Source: Avichristensenella sp031550535
Lineage (GTDB): Bacteria > Bacillota > Clostridia > Christensenellales > Aristaeellaceae
Length of the DNA: 64,000 nt
Direction: 5' to 3'
Assembly (NCBI GenBank): GCA_031550535.1
Contig: JAVBOM010000011.1
Coordinates: 1 to 64,000, forward strand
Under the pieces are notes generated by a model. The model had not been told where the DNA came from and made no database searches. It saw nothing but the letters and a program-made list of their open reading frames with translations. The position numbers and the translations under genes are program-made. Position 1 is the first letter of the stretch. Every line of letters starts with the position of its first letter. Below, piece after piece: positions 34,984-43,836 of this stretch.

Positions 34984-36597
34984 ATGTCTTATCGCCAGCA
35001 AGGATACCGCCCCCAGGCCACGACGCGGCAGCAACAGGGCGGAAACCGCGCCCGCACGACAACATATGCTGCATCAAGCGGCCGCCAGACGCCGCCCCGC
35101 AGCACAAAGACCAACGCGGGGCCTCAAAACACCCGGCCCAAAAACATAAGATCACCGCAAAAAAAGAGAAAGCGCGGGCATCCATTCCGCAACTTTCTCC
35201 TGCTCGTGATGTTCGCGCTTGTGGCGACCGCCGGTGTGATGGGCTATATGGTGTATGAGGAAATCGGCAATGTCGAGCGCAACAATACGTTCTATCCCGG
35301 CGTGTACATCAATGATGTGCCGCTGAACGGCGCGACCTCTCAGGAAGCGTATGATTACCTGATGAGCACCGCGCGCACGGAGATGAGCACGTGGTCCATC
35401 GTTCTCCGCTACGGAAGCGAGAAGCAGTGGACCATCACGACGGATACGCTCGGCATGTCCGGCGCGCTGGATACCGCCGTGCAGCAAGCGGTGACGGAGG
35501 CATACTATCTCGGCCGGACAGGGTCAATCATCGACAGATACAAGACCATCATCGGGCTGAAAACCGAACCGTACAAGATTTACACAGCCGACCTGGAGAA
35601 GAACACGTCCAAGATCGACGGCATCCTCTCGGAGATCCAGGACACCGTGTACAAGCCCGCGAAGGACGCGTTTCAACAGTTCAATTTTAACCTCAACGAT
35701 CCCGTCGTTATCACGGCGGAGGAAATTGGGCAGGAGCTGGACGTAACCGCACTCAAGACGCAGCTTACCCAGATGGTCAGCCGCATGGAAGCGGGCACGC
35801 TGGACGTGCCGACGAAGCAAATCCTCCCCGCAAAGACCGCTGCGTCGCTGCAGGGAAAAGTCGTCCGGATCGCGAATGTCTACACACAGATCGCCAGCTA
35901 CAGCACGGATGATCGCAACAAGAACGTCGTGCGCGGCGTGGACGCGTTCCACGGCATGATCGTAAAACCCGGTGAAACGGTCAGCTTCAACGGGCGGACG
36001 GGCTTGCGCTCGCTCAAAAACGGGTTTTATGAGGCGCTGGAGGTTGCCGGCGGAAAGTATGACTGGGGCGTCGGCGGGGGTATCTGCCAAGTATCCTCAA
36101 CGCTTTACAACGCGGTCATTCAGGCCGGGCTTGAGGTGGTCCACCGCGAGAACCATGCCATCCCCGTGTCCTACCTCCCCATGGGCGCGGACGCCACCGT
36201 GGCGGACAACAGGATTGATTTTAAGTTCAGGAACAACACGGAGAAGGAAATCTACATCATCGCCCGGTACATTGACGAGGGGAAGAAAAACCGGCGCTGC
36301 ATGTTCCAGATCTACGGCAGGCCGGACCCGAACGGGTACTCCTACGCGCTGCGGCACGAGACGATCGAAGAGCTTCCGATCCCCAGCCCCACGAAAACGC
36401 CTGATTACAAGCAGGAGCACGTAAAGTATACGGACGAAACATATGAGGCGTCCAAGGGCGCGGTCGGTTACAAGGTGAAAACATATCTGGTGGTGAAGGA
36501 TTCGCACGGGGTCACGATAGAGGATAAGTATCTCTACACGGATGTCTATAAGCCGCAGGCGCCGGTGGTGCTCGTCGGGGTGGAGAGGCGGAACTAA
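34984..36597 (+). CDS. VanW-family membrane-anchored protein
   Basis: This is a predicted cell-envelope protein (537 aa). A basic, Gln/Arg/Thr-rich N-terminal cytoplasmic segment (about residues 1-65) is followed by one membrane helix (about 68-90), a YoaR-like putative peptidoglycan-binding domain (about 110-290), and the VanW domain (about 300-440). VanW markers are VKPGETVSFNGRTG and GGGICQVSSTLYNA followed by AGLEVVHRENH. VanW proteins occur in glycopeptide-resistance clusters and much more widely in spore-formers. The biochemical function is unknown. GGAGAG precedes the ATG. Confidence 0.9.
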   Translation: MSYRQQGYRPQATTRQQQGGNRARTTTYAASSGRQTPPRSTKTNAGPQNTRPKNIRSPQKKRKRGHPFRNFLLLVMFALVATAGVMGYMVYEEIGNVERNNTFYPGVYINDVPLNGATSQEAYDYLMSTARTEMSTWSIVLRYGSEKQWTITTDTLGMSGALDTAVQQAVTEAYYLGRTGSIIDRYKTIIGLKTEPYKIYTADLEKNTSKIDGILSEIQDTVYKPAKDAFQQFNFNLNDPVVITAEEIGQELDVTALKTQLTQMVSRMEAGTLDVPTKQILPAKTAASLQGKVVRIANVYTQIASYSTDDRNKNVVRGVDAFHGMIVKPGETVSFNGRTGLRSLKNGFYEALEVAGGKYDWGVGGGICQVSSTLYNAVIQAGLEVVHRENHAIPVSYLPMGADATVADNRIDFKFRNNTEKEIYIIARYIDEGKKNRRCMFQIYGRPDPNGYSYALRHETIEELPIPSPTKTPDYKQEHVKYTDETYEASKGAVGYKVKTYLVVKDSHGVTIEDKYLYTDVYKPQAPVVLVGVERRN

Positions 36598-36604
36598 CGC
36601 ATAG

Positions 36605-36633
36605 AAAAAGGCCCCGGAAAAGGGGCCTTTTTT
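36605..36633. terminator. Bidirectional terminator between the VanW gene and thiT
   Basis: AAAAAGGCCCC (36605-36615) pairs with GGGGCCTTTTTT (36622-36633), with T-tracts usable in both directions for two convergent genes. Confidence 0.92.
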
Positions 36634-36648
36634 CCGCGTACGCCTGCG

Positions 36649-37194
36649 TTACATCTTTGCCAGACGCCGCGCCATGCTCTGCACCGGGGGAAGCGACGCG
36701 ACGAGCGCGCTGATACCCGCTTCCACGCCCATGTAGCCGCCGTTGTAGATCGCGGAGCCGGTGAACAGGGTCCAGAACCCGCCGGCATCAATGGAGACGG
36801 AGCCAAAGAAGACCATGCCGCTGATCAGGTGGCACAGGAACCGCCCGAAACAGGCGACCAGGATGCCCGCGGGCAGCGCCCAGGCCCGCTCGTACCGCCG
36901 AAAGATGCCCGCAAGCCCCAACATCGCGAACGCGAGCGGGTCGTCGAGGATGAGCTGCAGCCAGTGGACGATGTACGCGTTCTGCAGGAGTTGCAGGAAG
37001 CCATACGCCGTTCCGACCACAAGGCCGGGCCCTACGCCGTACAGCCAGCTAAACAGCATCAGCGGCAGCATGGAGACAAGCGTGACGCTGCCGCCAAACG
37101 GTAGTTCGAAGAGCTTGATGTAGGACAGAAGAAAGGACATGGCGATACAGATGGCGCCGGTTGCGAGCGTTTTTGCGTTCCACTTGGTTTGCAT
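36649..37194 (-). CDS. thiT: ECF-transporter substrate-binding protein for thiamine
   Basis: ThiT is the S-component that binds thiamine and docks on the shared ECF ATPase/EcfT module for uptake. The 181-aa protein has six hydrophobic helices with family segments FGGSVTLVSMLPL (near residues 33-45), GVGPGLVVGTAYGFLQ and GGYMGVEAGIS near the end. A TPP riboswitch lies upstream, which supports thiamine as ligand. The ECF module genes are not in this window, so it is an unlinked S-component. Confidence 0.92.
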   Translation of the reverse strand: MQTKWNAKTLATGAICIAMSFLLSYIKLFELPFGGSVTLVSMLPLMLFSWLYGVGPGLVVGTAYGFLQLLQNAYIVHWLQLILDDPLAFAMLGLAGIFRRYERAWALPAGILVACFGRFLCHLISGMVFFGSVSIDAGGFWTLFTGSAIYNGGYMGVEAGISALVASLPPVQSMARRLAKM

Positions 37195-37205
37195 GGGGAT
37201 CCCTC

Positions 37206-37244
37206 CAAAAAGATAATTCCCGCTCGCCGGACGGCGCGCGGGAA
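37206..37244 (-). terminator. Expression-platform terminator of the TPP riboswitch
   Basis: On the minus strand TTCCCGC pairs with GCGGGAA around a GC-rich inner stem, followed by TTATCTTTTT. It lies between the TPP aptamer and the thiT ribosome-binding site, so ligand binding would favour termination. Confidence 0.7.
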
Positions 37245-37257
37245 ACGCAGGAACATG

Positions 37258-37364
37258 CCTTACGCTTCCCTACGGTAGGATTACCTACTCAGGTTCAAGG
37301 GGTCGGGCGATGCCCTCTCAGCCTGCGGCGCTAGCCGCGAGCCCCCCCAGCGACGGGTTCCCCA
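37258..37364 (-). promoter_or_regulatory. TPP riboswitch
   Basis: On the minus strand the aptamer contains the conserved THI-box parts in order: CTGAGAGGG, then ACCCCTTGAACCTGA, then GCGTAGGGAAG. It is preceded by its own promoter and followed by thiT. Confidence 0.95.
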
Positions 37365-37366
37365 TA

Positions 37367-37395
37367 AGTATACCACAACACGCGCCGCATGGCAA
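37367..37395 (-). promoter_or_regulatory. Sigma-A promoter of the TPP riboswitch-thiT transcript
   Basis: On the minus strand TTGCCA (37395-37390) and TATACT (37372-37367) are separated by 17 bp. The start would fall at the beginning of the aptamer. Confidence 0.8.
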
Positions 37396-37416
37396 GGCGC
37401 GCAACAGGGAGTAGCA

Positions 37417-37992
37417 ATGCACCATTTTTTTGCGTACATGGCGCGCATGCGTAACATTGCCCGGTGGGGGCTGATGCGCAACACCTTTCCGGAAAACGAC
37501 CAGGAGCACGCGCTGCAGGCGGCGATGATCGCGCACGCGCTGGCCACCATCCAGAACGTGCGCTACGGCGGCGGGTTGGACGCGGACAGGATTGCCGCGC
37601 TGGCGATGTACCACGACGCGGGCGAGGTCATCACTGGCGACATCGCGACGCCAATCAAGCACTTCAACCCCGAAATAAAGGAAGTGTTTGGTCAGGTGGA
37701 GCATATGGCGCGCCGAAAGCTCCTGAGCATGCTGCCGGTGGACCTGCGGGACGCGTACAATCCCTTCCTGCAGCCGGACGAGACGGACGCCGCGTGGCGA
37801 ATGGTGAAGGCCGCCGACCGGATTTGCGCCTACGTGAAATGCGTGGAGGAGATCAAGGCCGGCAACGCGGAATTTGTCAAGGCGCGCGACTCGATCGCGG
37901 CGGATATACGCGGGCTGGACATTCCGGCCGTTCGGGATTTCATGCGGGATTTCGCGCCCAGCTTCGAGCTGTCGCTGGACGAGCTGAATTGA
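37417..37992 (+). CDS. yfbR: YfbR-like 5'-deoxynucleotidase (HD domain)
   Basis: This HD-domain phosphohydrolase is similar to YfbR, which removes phosphate from deoxyribonucleoside 5'-monophosphates (191 aa). Family features are the N-terminal RMRNIARWGLMRN, EHALQAAMIAHALA with the first His, MYHDAGEVITGDIATPIKH near residues 64-82 carrying the HD pair, and KAADRICAYVKCVEE near residue 135. AGGGAG precedes the ATG. It is followed 18 bases later by araD; the functional link is not evident. Confidence 0.88.
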   Translation: MHHFFAYMARMRNIARWGLMRNTFPENDQEHALQAAMIAHALATIQNVRYGGGLDADRIAALAMYHDAGEVITGDIATPIKHFNPEIKEVFGQVEHMARRKLLSMLPVDLRDAYNPFLQPDETDAAWRMVKAADRICAYVKCVEEIKAGNAEFVKARDSIAADIRGLDIPAVRDFMRDFAPSFELSLDELN

Positions 37993-38010
37993 CACATTGG
38001 AGGTAACACC

Positions 38011-38703
38011 ATGAAGGAACTGATGGAGCGGACGTTTGAGGCGAACATAGAGCTTTGGAAGCGGGGACTGATTATCTACACCTGGGGGAATGTCAGCGAG
38101 ATCGACCGGGAGCGGGGGCTTGTGGCGATCAAGCCGAGCGGCGTGCCGTATGAATCCATGAAGGCGGAGGACATGGTCGTCCTGGCGCTGGAAACCGGGC
38201 GGCAGGTGGCCGGCGCGCTCCGCCCCTCGTCCGACGCCCCGACGCACCTGGCGCTGTACCGCGCGTTCCCCGCGATCGGCGGCGTCACGCACACGCACAG
38301 CCGCCACGCCACCGCGTGGGCGCAAGCCGGCCTGCCCATCCCGTGCTACGGCACGACGCACGCCGATTACTTCTATCAGGAGGTCCCCTGCACGCGCGGC
38401 CTGACCGCCGAGGAGGTGGAACGGGCGTATGAGGAGGAGACGGGCACGGTCATCATCGAGGCTTTCGCGGCGCGCGATCCGATGGCGACGCCGGCGGCGC
38501 TGGCGCGGCATCACGGGCCGTTCACATGGGGGAAGAACGGCATGAAATCCGTTGAAAACGCTGTGGTGCTGGAGGAAGTCGCGGCCATTGCCGCGCAGAT
38601 GATCGGCATCCGTGCCACAGCAGAACAGGCGCCCAAACATATTATGGATAAGCATTATTTTCGCAAGCATGGCGAAAACGCGTACTACGGCCAGCGGAAT
38701 TAG
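38011..38703 (+). CDS. araD: L-ribulose-5-phosphate 4-epimerase
   Basis: AraD interconverts L-ribulose 5-phosphate and D-xylulose 5-phosphate in arabinose use. The 230-aa class II aldolase-fold protein has the zinc ligands in THTHSRHAT (near residues 95-103), GNVSEID and SGVPYE near the start, and AALARHHGPFTWG near residue 165, which supplies the third His. The length and motifs fit AraD/UlaF/SgbE, so an ascorbate-pathway epimerase is also possible. GGAGG precedes the ATG. Confidence 0.92.
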   Translation: MKELMERTFEANIELWKRGLIIYTWGNVSEIDRERGLVAIKPSGVPYESMKAEDMVVLALETGRQVAGALRPSSDAPTHLALYRAFPAIGGVTHTHSRHATAWAQAGLPIPCYGTTHADYFYQEVPCTRGLTAEEVERAYEEETGTVIIEAFAARDPMATPAALARHHGPFTWGKNGMKSVENAVVLEEVAAIAAQMIGIRATAEQAPKHIMDKHYFRKHGENAYYGQRN

Positions 38704-38757
38704 TGCATACCGACAGAGACCACAAACGGGTTCTGCAATCTTTGTGAAACTGAGCAA

Positions 38758-38786
38758 TTTACATTTTCGTATTTGACATTTATAAT
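38758..38786 (+). promoter_or_regulatory. Strong sigma-A promoter of the sugar ABC ATPase gene
   Basis: TTTACA at 38758-38763 and TATAAT at 38781-38786 are separated by 17 bp. The leader is about 77 bases. Confidence 0.85.
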
Positions 38787-38869
38787 GAAATCAATCGCGG
38801 GGTATACAGTCTGGCTTATACCCTTTCTACTTTTCTTTCCCCCCAAATCTCATAAGGAGTGTGCTCAGT

Positions 38870-39991
38870 ATGGCAAGCGTAACCCTGAAAAACATTTACA
38901 AGGTGTATCCTGGAAATGTCACAGCGGTCAGTGATTTCACACTCGACATTCAGGACAAGGAATTCATCGTGCTGGTTGGCCCCTCCGGCTGCGGCAAGTC
39001 CACTACGCTGCGCATGGTCGCCGGTCTGGAAGAGATTTCCGACGGTGAGCTGTACATCGCGGACAAGCTGGTCAACGACGTCGCCCCCAAGGATCGCGAC
39101 ATCGCGATGGTGTTCCAGAACTACGCGCTTTACCCGCACATGACCGTGTACGACAACATGGCGTTCGGCCTGAAGCTGCGCAAGACCCCCAAGGCCGAGA
39201 TTGACAAGCGCGTGCATGAAGCCGCCAAGATCCTGGACATTGAACACCTCTTGAACCGCAAGCCCAAGGCGTTGTCCGGCGGTCAGCGCCAGCGCGTCGC
39301 CCTTGGCCGCGCGATCGTCCGTGAGCCGAAGGTCTTCCTGATGGACGAACCGCTCTCCAACCTGGACGCGAAGCTGCGCGTCGCCATGCGTACCGAGATC
39401 ACGAAGCTCCACCAGCGCCTGCAGACCACGTTCATCTATGTTACGCATGACCAGACCGAGGCCCTGACGATGGGCACGCGCATCGTCGTCATGAAGGACG
39501 GCTTCATCCAGCAGGTGGACACGCCGCAGAACCTGTACGACTATCCGACGAACCTGTTCGTCGCCGGCTTCATCGGCAGCCCGCAGATGAACTTCTTCAA
39601 CGTGCAGCTTGCGCGCGAGGCGGACGGTGTGTACGCGGTCTTTGGCAAGAACAAGATTCTGATCCCCAACAGCAAGGTTTCCAAGTTCCTGGACGAAGGC
39701 GCCATCGGCAAGGAAGTCATCATGGGCATCCGCCCGGAGAACCTCAGCGACAGCAAGGAGTTTGTGGACGCGAACCCGAAGGCCACCGTCGACGTGGACG
39801 TGGAAGTCGTTGAAATGCTGGGTTCCGAGACGTATCTGTACGTCAAGACATCCGGATCCGACAACAACGTCATCGCCAGAGTTGACCCGCGCACGACGTC
39901 CCGCTCCGGCGACAAGATCAAGCTGTGCCTGGATGTGGACCATCTCCACTTCTTCGACAAGGAGACGGAAGTTACGCTGCTGAGCCGGTAA
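38870..39991 (+). CDS. msmK: Multiple-sugar ABC transporter ATPase (MsmK/UgpC type)
   Basis: This is a cytoplasmic ATPase subunit shared by CUT1-type sugar importers (373 aa). It has Walker A GPSGCGKST (near residues 37-45), the Q-loop, signature LSGGQRQR near residues 134-141, Walker B VFLMDEPLSNLD and the H-loop THDQ. A C-terminal OB-fold/TOBE regulatory domain (about 235-373) follows. No permease or binding-protein gene is near, so it probably energises several importers encoded elsewhere. AAGGAG selects the ATG at 38870 over a GTG at 38861. It is a single-gene unit with a strong promoter and terminator. Confidence 0.94.
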   Translation: MASVTLKNIYKVYPGNVTAVSDFTLDIQDKEFIVLVGPSGCGKSTTLRMVAGLEEISDGELYIADKLVNDVAPKDRDIAMVFQNYALYPHMTVYDNMAFGLKLRKTPKAEIDKRVHEAAKILDIEHLLNRKPKALSGGQRQRVALGRAIVREPKVFLMDEPLSNLDAKLRVAMRTEITKLHQRLQTTFIYVTHDQTEALTMGTRIVVMKDGFIQQVDTPQNLYDYPTNLFVAGFIGSPQMNFFNVQLAREADGVYAVFGKNKILIPNSKVSKFLDEGAIGKEVIMGIRPENLSDSKEFVDANPKATVDVDVEVVEMLGSETYLYVKTSGSDNNVIARVDPRTTSRSGDKIKLCLDVDHLHFFDKETEVTLLSR

Positions 39992-40006
39992 TACCGCGAA
40001 TCATAG

Positions 40007-40038
40007 CAAGGGAGAGGCAAAACCTCTCCCTTTTTTTG
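40007..40038 (+). terminator. Terminator after the sugar ABC ATPase gene
   Basis: GGGAGAGG (40010-40017) pairs with CCTCTCCC (40023-40030), followed by seven T's. Confidence 0.93.
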
Positions 40039-40056
40039 TTCGGGCGTATATTTCGT

Positions 40057-40085
40057 TTGACAAAAATGCCAAAATACATCATAAT
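40057..40085 (+). promoter_or_regulatory. Sigma-A promoter of the CdaR-like regulator
   Basis: TTGACA at 40057-40062 and CATAAT at 40080-40085 are separated by 17 bp. Transcription would begin near 40092, so the A element at 40098-40154 lies in the leader. Confidence 0.8.
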
Positions 40086-40097
40086 AGACCAGATGTA

Positions 40098-40154
40098 GTA
40101 GGGACTTCTTGCGCGGTCCCCCTATGGCGCCCGATTCTTCGAATCAGCGCCGCC
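40098..40154 (-). repeat. A element, copy 12 (in a 5' leader)
   Basis: A complete reverse copy. Hairpin 2 has changed to GGGGAC/GTCCC with the pairing kept. Confidence 0.9.
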
Positions 40155-40234
40155 GTCAAAGTAACTACAAAATAACCCATTCCCGCGTCTCCGCTTGGAT
40201 ATGCGCGGGGACGTTTGAATGAAGGAGAGTCAGT

Positions 40235-41269
40235 ATGCCGGACAAGCACGCTTTGGATCAAGCGATCAAAACCCTTTCCGCACTGCACAACGATGTCGTT
40301 CTTTTTGACGAGAGCGGAAAGTCCGTCCCGACCGGCAGCCGGGAGGCGCTTCCCCAGTTTGAGGAGCACGCGGAGATTGTGGCGCGCGAAGGCTATACCT
40401 GGGTGCGCGTTCACGCGCCGACCATCGCGTTCGCGCGGGCTGTGGGCGAGGATTCCGCCGCGGCCGACTGTGCGCGCCTCGCCGCCGCGCTGGTGGAGTC
40501 GCTGCTGGCGGAGCCGCCGGCGAACGACCGGGCGGATGTGGTCCGCGCCGCGCTGCGCGAGGAGCTTTCCGGCCCCGAGCTGGAGGCCCTGACGCTGGAA
40601 TACGAAATCCCCATGGTGATGGATCGCTGCGTGATGCTGTTCCACGGCACGACCGCAACGATGCGGGACATCATTCCTGTCGCCGACGAGGACATCCTCG
40701 TGGAGATGGACCGGCACGCGCTGGTGGTCGTCAAGTCGATGGATAATATCGAGGGCTATGACGAGCTGCGCCAGCTCGCGGAGGCGATGGAGCAGAGCAT
40801 CATGTCGGAAACGGGTGAGCAGCCCATCATCAGCATCGGCGAAATGAAGCCGACGATGCTGGAGATCGGCGCTTCATACCGCGCCGCATGGCGCGCGCTG
40901 GAAATAGGCCGCATGTTCCACGCGGAAAAGAGCATTTACGCGTTTAACCGTCTGGTGCTGGAGCGGTTCCTATCGGAGATCAACCGGGAGCTGGGCCTGC
41001 GCTACTACCATATGCTGTTCAACCGTAAGACACAGCGCCTGTTCAACGATGAAATGCTGCACACCATCGAAATGTTCTTCGAAAAGGACCTGAACCTTTC
41101 CGATACGGCGCGGCAGCTCTACATACACCGCAACACGCTCGTGTACCGCCTGGACAAGATTCAGCGGCAGACCGGGCTGGACCTGCGGAAGTTTGAGGAC
41201 GCCATCACGTTCCGCATGCTGCTGCTGCTGGGAAAGTGCGGCGGGGATAAGCCGGCTGTCGTCCGATAA
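40235..41269 (+). CDS. CdaR/PucR-type transcriptional regulator
   Basis: This is a predicted DNA-binding regulator (344 aa). The C-terminal PucR/CdaR helix-turn-helix is clear at about residues 285-335: FFEKDLNLSDTARQLYIHRNTLVYRLDKI. The N-terminal and central parts resemble a sensory/GGDEF-like CdaR core but have no recognised ligand motif. CdaR itself responds to sugar diacids. Given kdgK and araD in the region a sugar-acid signal is conceivable, but this is inference. GAAGGAGAG precedes the ATG. The leader contains an A element. Confidence 0.85.
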   Translation: MPDKHALDQAIKTLSALHNDVVLFDESGKSVPTGSREALPQFEEHAEIVAREGYTWVRVHAPTIAFARAVGEDSAAADCARLAAALVESLLAEPPANDRADVVRAALREELSGPELEALTLEYEIPMVMDRCVMLFHGTTATMRDIIPVADEDILVEMDRHALVVVKSMDNIEGYDELRQLAEAMEQSIMSETGEQPIISIGEMKPTMLEIGASYRAAWRALEIGRMFHAEKSIYAFNRLVLERFLSEINRELGLRYYHMLFNRKTQRLFNDEMLHTIEMFFEKDLNLSDTARQLYIHRNTLVYRLDKIQRQTGLDLRKFEDAITFRMLLLLGKCGGDKPAVVR

Positions 41270-41304
41270 CTTCAGTAGTTTTCCATATGTTCATGGTTTT
41301 CCCG

Positions 41305-41333
41305 TTGCTTTTTATCCGCGAATCCTTTATGAT
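41305..41333 (+). promoter_or_regulatory. Sigma-A promoter of the S41 peptidase gene
   Basis: TTGCTT at 41305-41310 and TATGAT at 41328-41333 are separated by 17 bp. Confidence 0.7.
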
Positions 41334-41383
41334 AAGCGAGGATTTGCGGGTATTTGCATTCGTACGAGGAGAGGATACAATAA

Positions 41384-42577
41384 ATGAGAAAGACAAAGCG
41401 ATGGACCGCGCTCGCGGTGGCGCTGATGCTGCTTCTGCCCGGCATTTTTGCGATTGCTGAGGGCGGCACGGTGACCGTCACCGCCGAGGAGTACGCGCTG
41501 CTGGAAAAGTACAAGCGCCTGGAAGAAATCATGCACGTCATAGACGCCAATTACCTTTGGGAGCATGACGCGGATAAGATGCTGGAGGGCGCGGCGCAGG
41601 GAATGCTTGGCGCACTCAGCGACGATTACACCTATTACTACACGCCGGACAAGATGGACCAGGAGACCGAGGCGATTACCGGCGAATACGGCGGGCTGGG
41701 CATTGAGGTATTCGCCAACATGAAGGATCAGCTCATCACGATCCGCCGTGTTTTCTACAACAGCCCCGCGCAGCACGCCGGCTTGCGCATGAACGATAAA
41801 ATCATCCAGGTGAACGGCGAGGATATGACCGCCTTTGACCTGAACCAGGCGGTTTCCATTATGCGCGGCGAGGTCGGCGGGGAAGTGGAGCTGACCATCC
41901 TGCGCGATACGGAGGCCATCACGGTTACGTGCAAGCGCGCGATCATCCAGACCGAGATTCTGTCCTACGAAATCCACGACGATAACATCGGCTACATCCG
42001 TGTGTATTACTTTGAGGGCAAGCTGACGGATCAGTTCAAGAGCGTGATGGAAATGTTTGGGCAGCAGGGCGTCAAGGGCCTTGTGCTGGACATGCGCGAC
42101 AACCCGGGCGGGTTCGTCAACCTGGCGGTGGATCTGGCGGACATTTTCCTCGGCGAGGTGCCGATCATGGGCACGGAGGACAAGTACGGCCGCAAGCTGA
42201 CCACCTACGGCAAGGCGGGCGCGTGGGACATTCCCACCGCCATCCTGATCAACGGATACACGGCCAGCGCGGCGGAAATCGTGTCCGCGGCCCTGCAGGA
42301 GAACGGCGTCGCGAAGTTGGTGGGAACCACGTCCTTTGGCAAGGGCATCATGCAGCTTGTGTATCCGTTCAGCGACGGCGACGGCGCGGGCATGCAGCTC
42401 ACCAGCGATTACTGGCTGACCCCCAAAGGCAACAAGATCCACGAAAAGGGCTTGGAGCCGGATGTGACGGTGGAGATGCCAGAAGACGCGCTGGACAACA
42501 ACTTCAACATCATTCGCGAGAAGGATGCGCAGCTTCAGGCGGCGATTGAGCTACTGAAGGAGACTGCCGCTCAGTAA
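41384..42577 (+). CDS. S41-family C-terminal processing peptidase
   Basis: This exported carboxyl-terminal protease is of the CtpA/CtpB type (397 aa). A signal peptide (residues 1-25) is followed by a PDZ domain (about 95-180; GLGIEVFA and AGLRMNDKIIQVNG) and the protease core. The core shows VLDMRDNPGGFVNLA near residues 230-245, the nucleophile Ser in NGYTASAAEIVSAAL near residue 295 and the general-base Lys in TTSFGKGIMQ near residue 318. In spore-formers such proteases can act in sigma-K activation, but a general envelope role is equally possible. GAGGAGAGG precedes the ATG. Confidence 0.93.
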   Translation: MRKTKRWTALAVALMLLLPGIFAIAEGGTVTVTAEEYALLEKYKRLEEIMHVIDANYLWEHDADKMLEGAAQGMLGALSDDYTYYYTPDKMDQETEAITGEYGGLGIEVFANMKDQLITIRRVFYNSPAQHAGLRMNDKIIQVNGEDMTAFDLNQAVSIMRGEVGGEVELTILRDTEAITVTCKRAIIQTEILSYEIHDDNIGYIRVYYFEGKLTDQFKSVMEMFGQQGVKGLVLDMRDNPGGFVNLAVDLADIFLGEVPIMGTEDKYGRKLTTYGKAGAWDIPTAILINGYTASAAEIVSAALQENGVAKLVGTTSFGKGIMQLVYPFSDGDGAGMQLTSDYWLTPKGNKIHEKGLEPDVTVEMPEDALDNNFNIIREKDAQLQAAIELLKETAAQ

Positions 42578-42583
42578 AGTGAG

Positions 42584-42638
42584 ATCAAAGGAACAGGGAC
42601 ACATGGCAATCATTGCCGCGTGTCCCTGTTCCTTTCTG
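42584..42638. terminator. Bidirectional terminator hairpin
   Basis: A 16-bp perfect stem (AAAGGAACAGGGACAC 42587-42602 with its complement at 42620-42635) lies between the convergent S41 peptidase and cysteine desulfurase genes. Confidence 0.88.
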
Positions 42639-42643
42639 CGCGT

Positions 42644-43765
42644 TTATATCCTGGAAATGACGTACAGCAGCCGGTCCACGTCGCTCTCCGTGTTGAAAAA
42701 CCCGGGGCTTACCCGAACGGCGCCCGTGTCCAGCGTGCCGAGGTACCGGTGCGCCAGCGGCGCGCAGTGCAGCCCGGCGCGGATGCCGATGTTATAGCGG
42801 TTCAGCGCGTCGGCCACCTCGCCGGAACGCTTGCCCTCCAGGTTGAACGGCACGACGCCGACGCCCGGCGGCCCGCTCGTGTAGAGGATGGCGTTCGGCA
42901 TATTCGCGAGGCCGTTATACAGATAGCGCGTCATCGCCGCCTCGTGCGCCGCGATTTCCGCCCGGTGCGCCATCACAAAGCGCACGCCCTGCATTAGCCC
43001 CGCAATGCCGACGAGGTTCAGCGTGCCGCTCTCATACCGGTCCGGCAGGTCGTCTGGCTGGTCCACGCTCTCCGACTGCGAGCCGGTGCCGCCTTCCCGG
43101 TACGGCACCAGGTCGATCCCCTCGCGAATCCAGAGCACGCCGGTGCCCATGGGGCCAAAGAGCGCCTTGTGGCCGGGAAAGGCCAGCAGGTCCGCGCCGA
43201 GCTCATCCGGCTGCACGGACAGAACGCCGACCGTCTGCGCCGCGTCGACCAAGAGCCTCACGCCGTGCTGGCGGCATACCTGGCCGATTTCCGCCACAGG
43301 CTGAACCATGCCGGTCACGTTGGAAGCATGCGTCAGGACCATCAGGCGCGTGTTTTTTTGTATGGCGCTCCGGACCTGCGCCGCGGTGACGGTTCCACAC
43401 GCGTCAGGTTCCAGCACGTTCAGCGTGATCAGCCCGCGCCGCGCCATCCCGTGCAGCGGGCGGAGCGACGCGTTGTGGTCCAGCGCGGTCGCCAGCACAT
43501 GATCGCCGGACCGCAGCAGGCCGTGCAGCGCGAGGTTCAGCGCGTCCGTACAATTAAAGCAAAAAATCACGCGTTCCGGCTCGGATACCCCGAGCAGCCC
43601 CGCCAGCGTGTCGCGGCAGTTCATCACGATCCGCCCAGCGGCGAGCGACATACGATGCCCGCTGCGGCCGGGATTCGCGCAGAGCCGTGCCATGGTTCCG
43701 TTTACCGCGCGCAGGACACTCGGCGGTTTCGGAAAAGTCGTCGCGGCGTTGTCCAGATATATCAT
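42644..43765 (-). CDS. Cysteine desulfurase (class V aminotransferase)
   Basis: This PLP-dependent enzyme takes sulfur (or selenium) from cysteine (selenocysteine). The 373-aa protein starts MIYLDNAATTFPKP, has the HNASLRPL region, the internal-aldimine Lys in FPGHKALFGPMGTG near residue 200, and the C-terminal GIRAGLHCAPLAHR loop with the catalytic Cys. The compact size and the RAGLHCAP loop fit the group associated with selenium/sulfur carriers. GGAG is ten bases before the ATG at 43765 and too close to the one at 43774. The DUF3343 gene is divergent, suggesting a functional pair. Confidence 0.92.
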   Translation of the reverse strand: MIYLDNAATTFPKPPSVLRAVNGTMARLCANPGRSGHRMSLAAGRIVMNCRDTLAGLLGVSEPERVIFCFNCTDALNLALHGLLRSGDHVLATALDHNASLRPLHGMARRGLITLNVLEPDACGTVTAAQVRSAIQKNTRLMVLTHASNVTGMVQPVAEIGQVCRQHGVRLLVDAAQTVGVLSVQPDELGADLLAFPGHKALFGPMGTGVLWIREGIDLVPYREGGTGSQSESVDQPDDLPDRYESGTLNLVGIAGLMQGVRFVMAHRAEIAAHEAAMTRYLYNGLANMPNAILYTSGPPGVGVVPFNLEGKRSGEVADALNRYNIGIRAGLHCAPLAHRYLGTLDTGAVRVSPGFFNTESDVDRLLYVISRI

Positions 43766-43836
43766 GTCGATCATTCTCCTTCAGTCACCCCTCGCGCGGG
43801 CGCACAATACACTGTATGAGTAGGGAGGATGATTTC

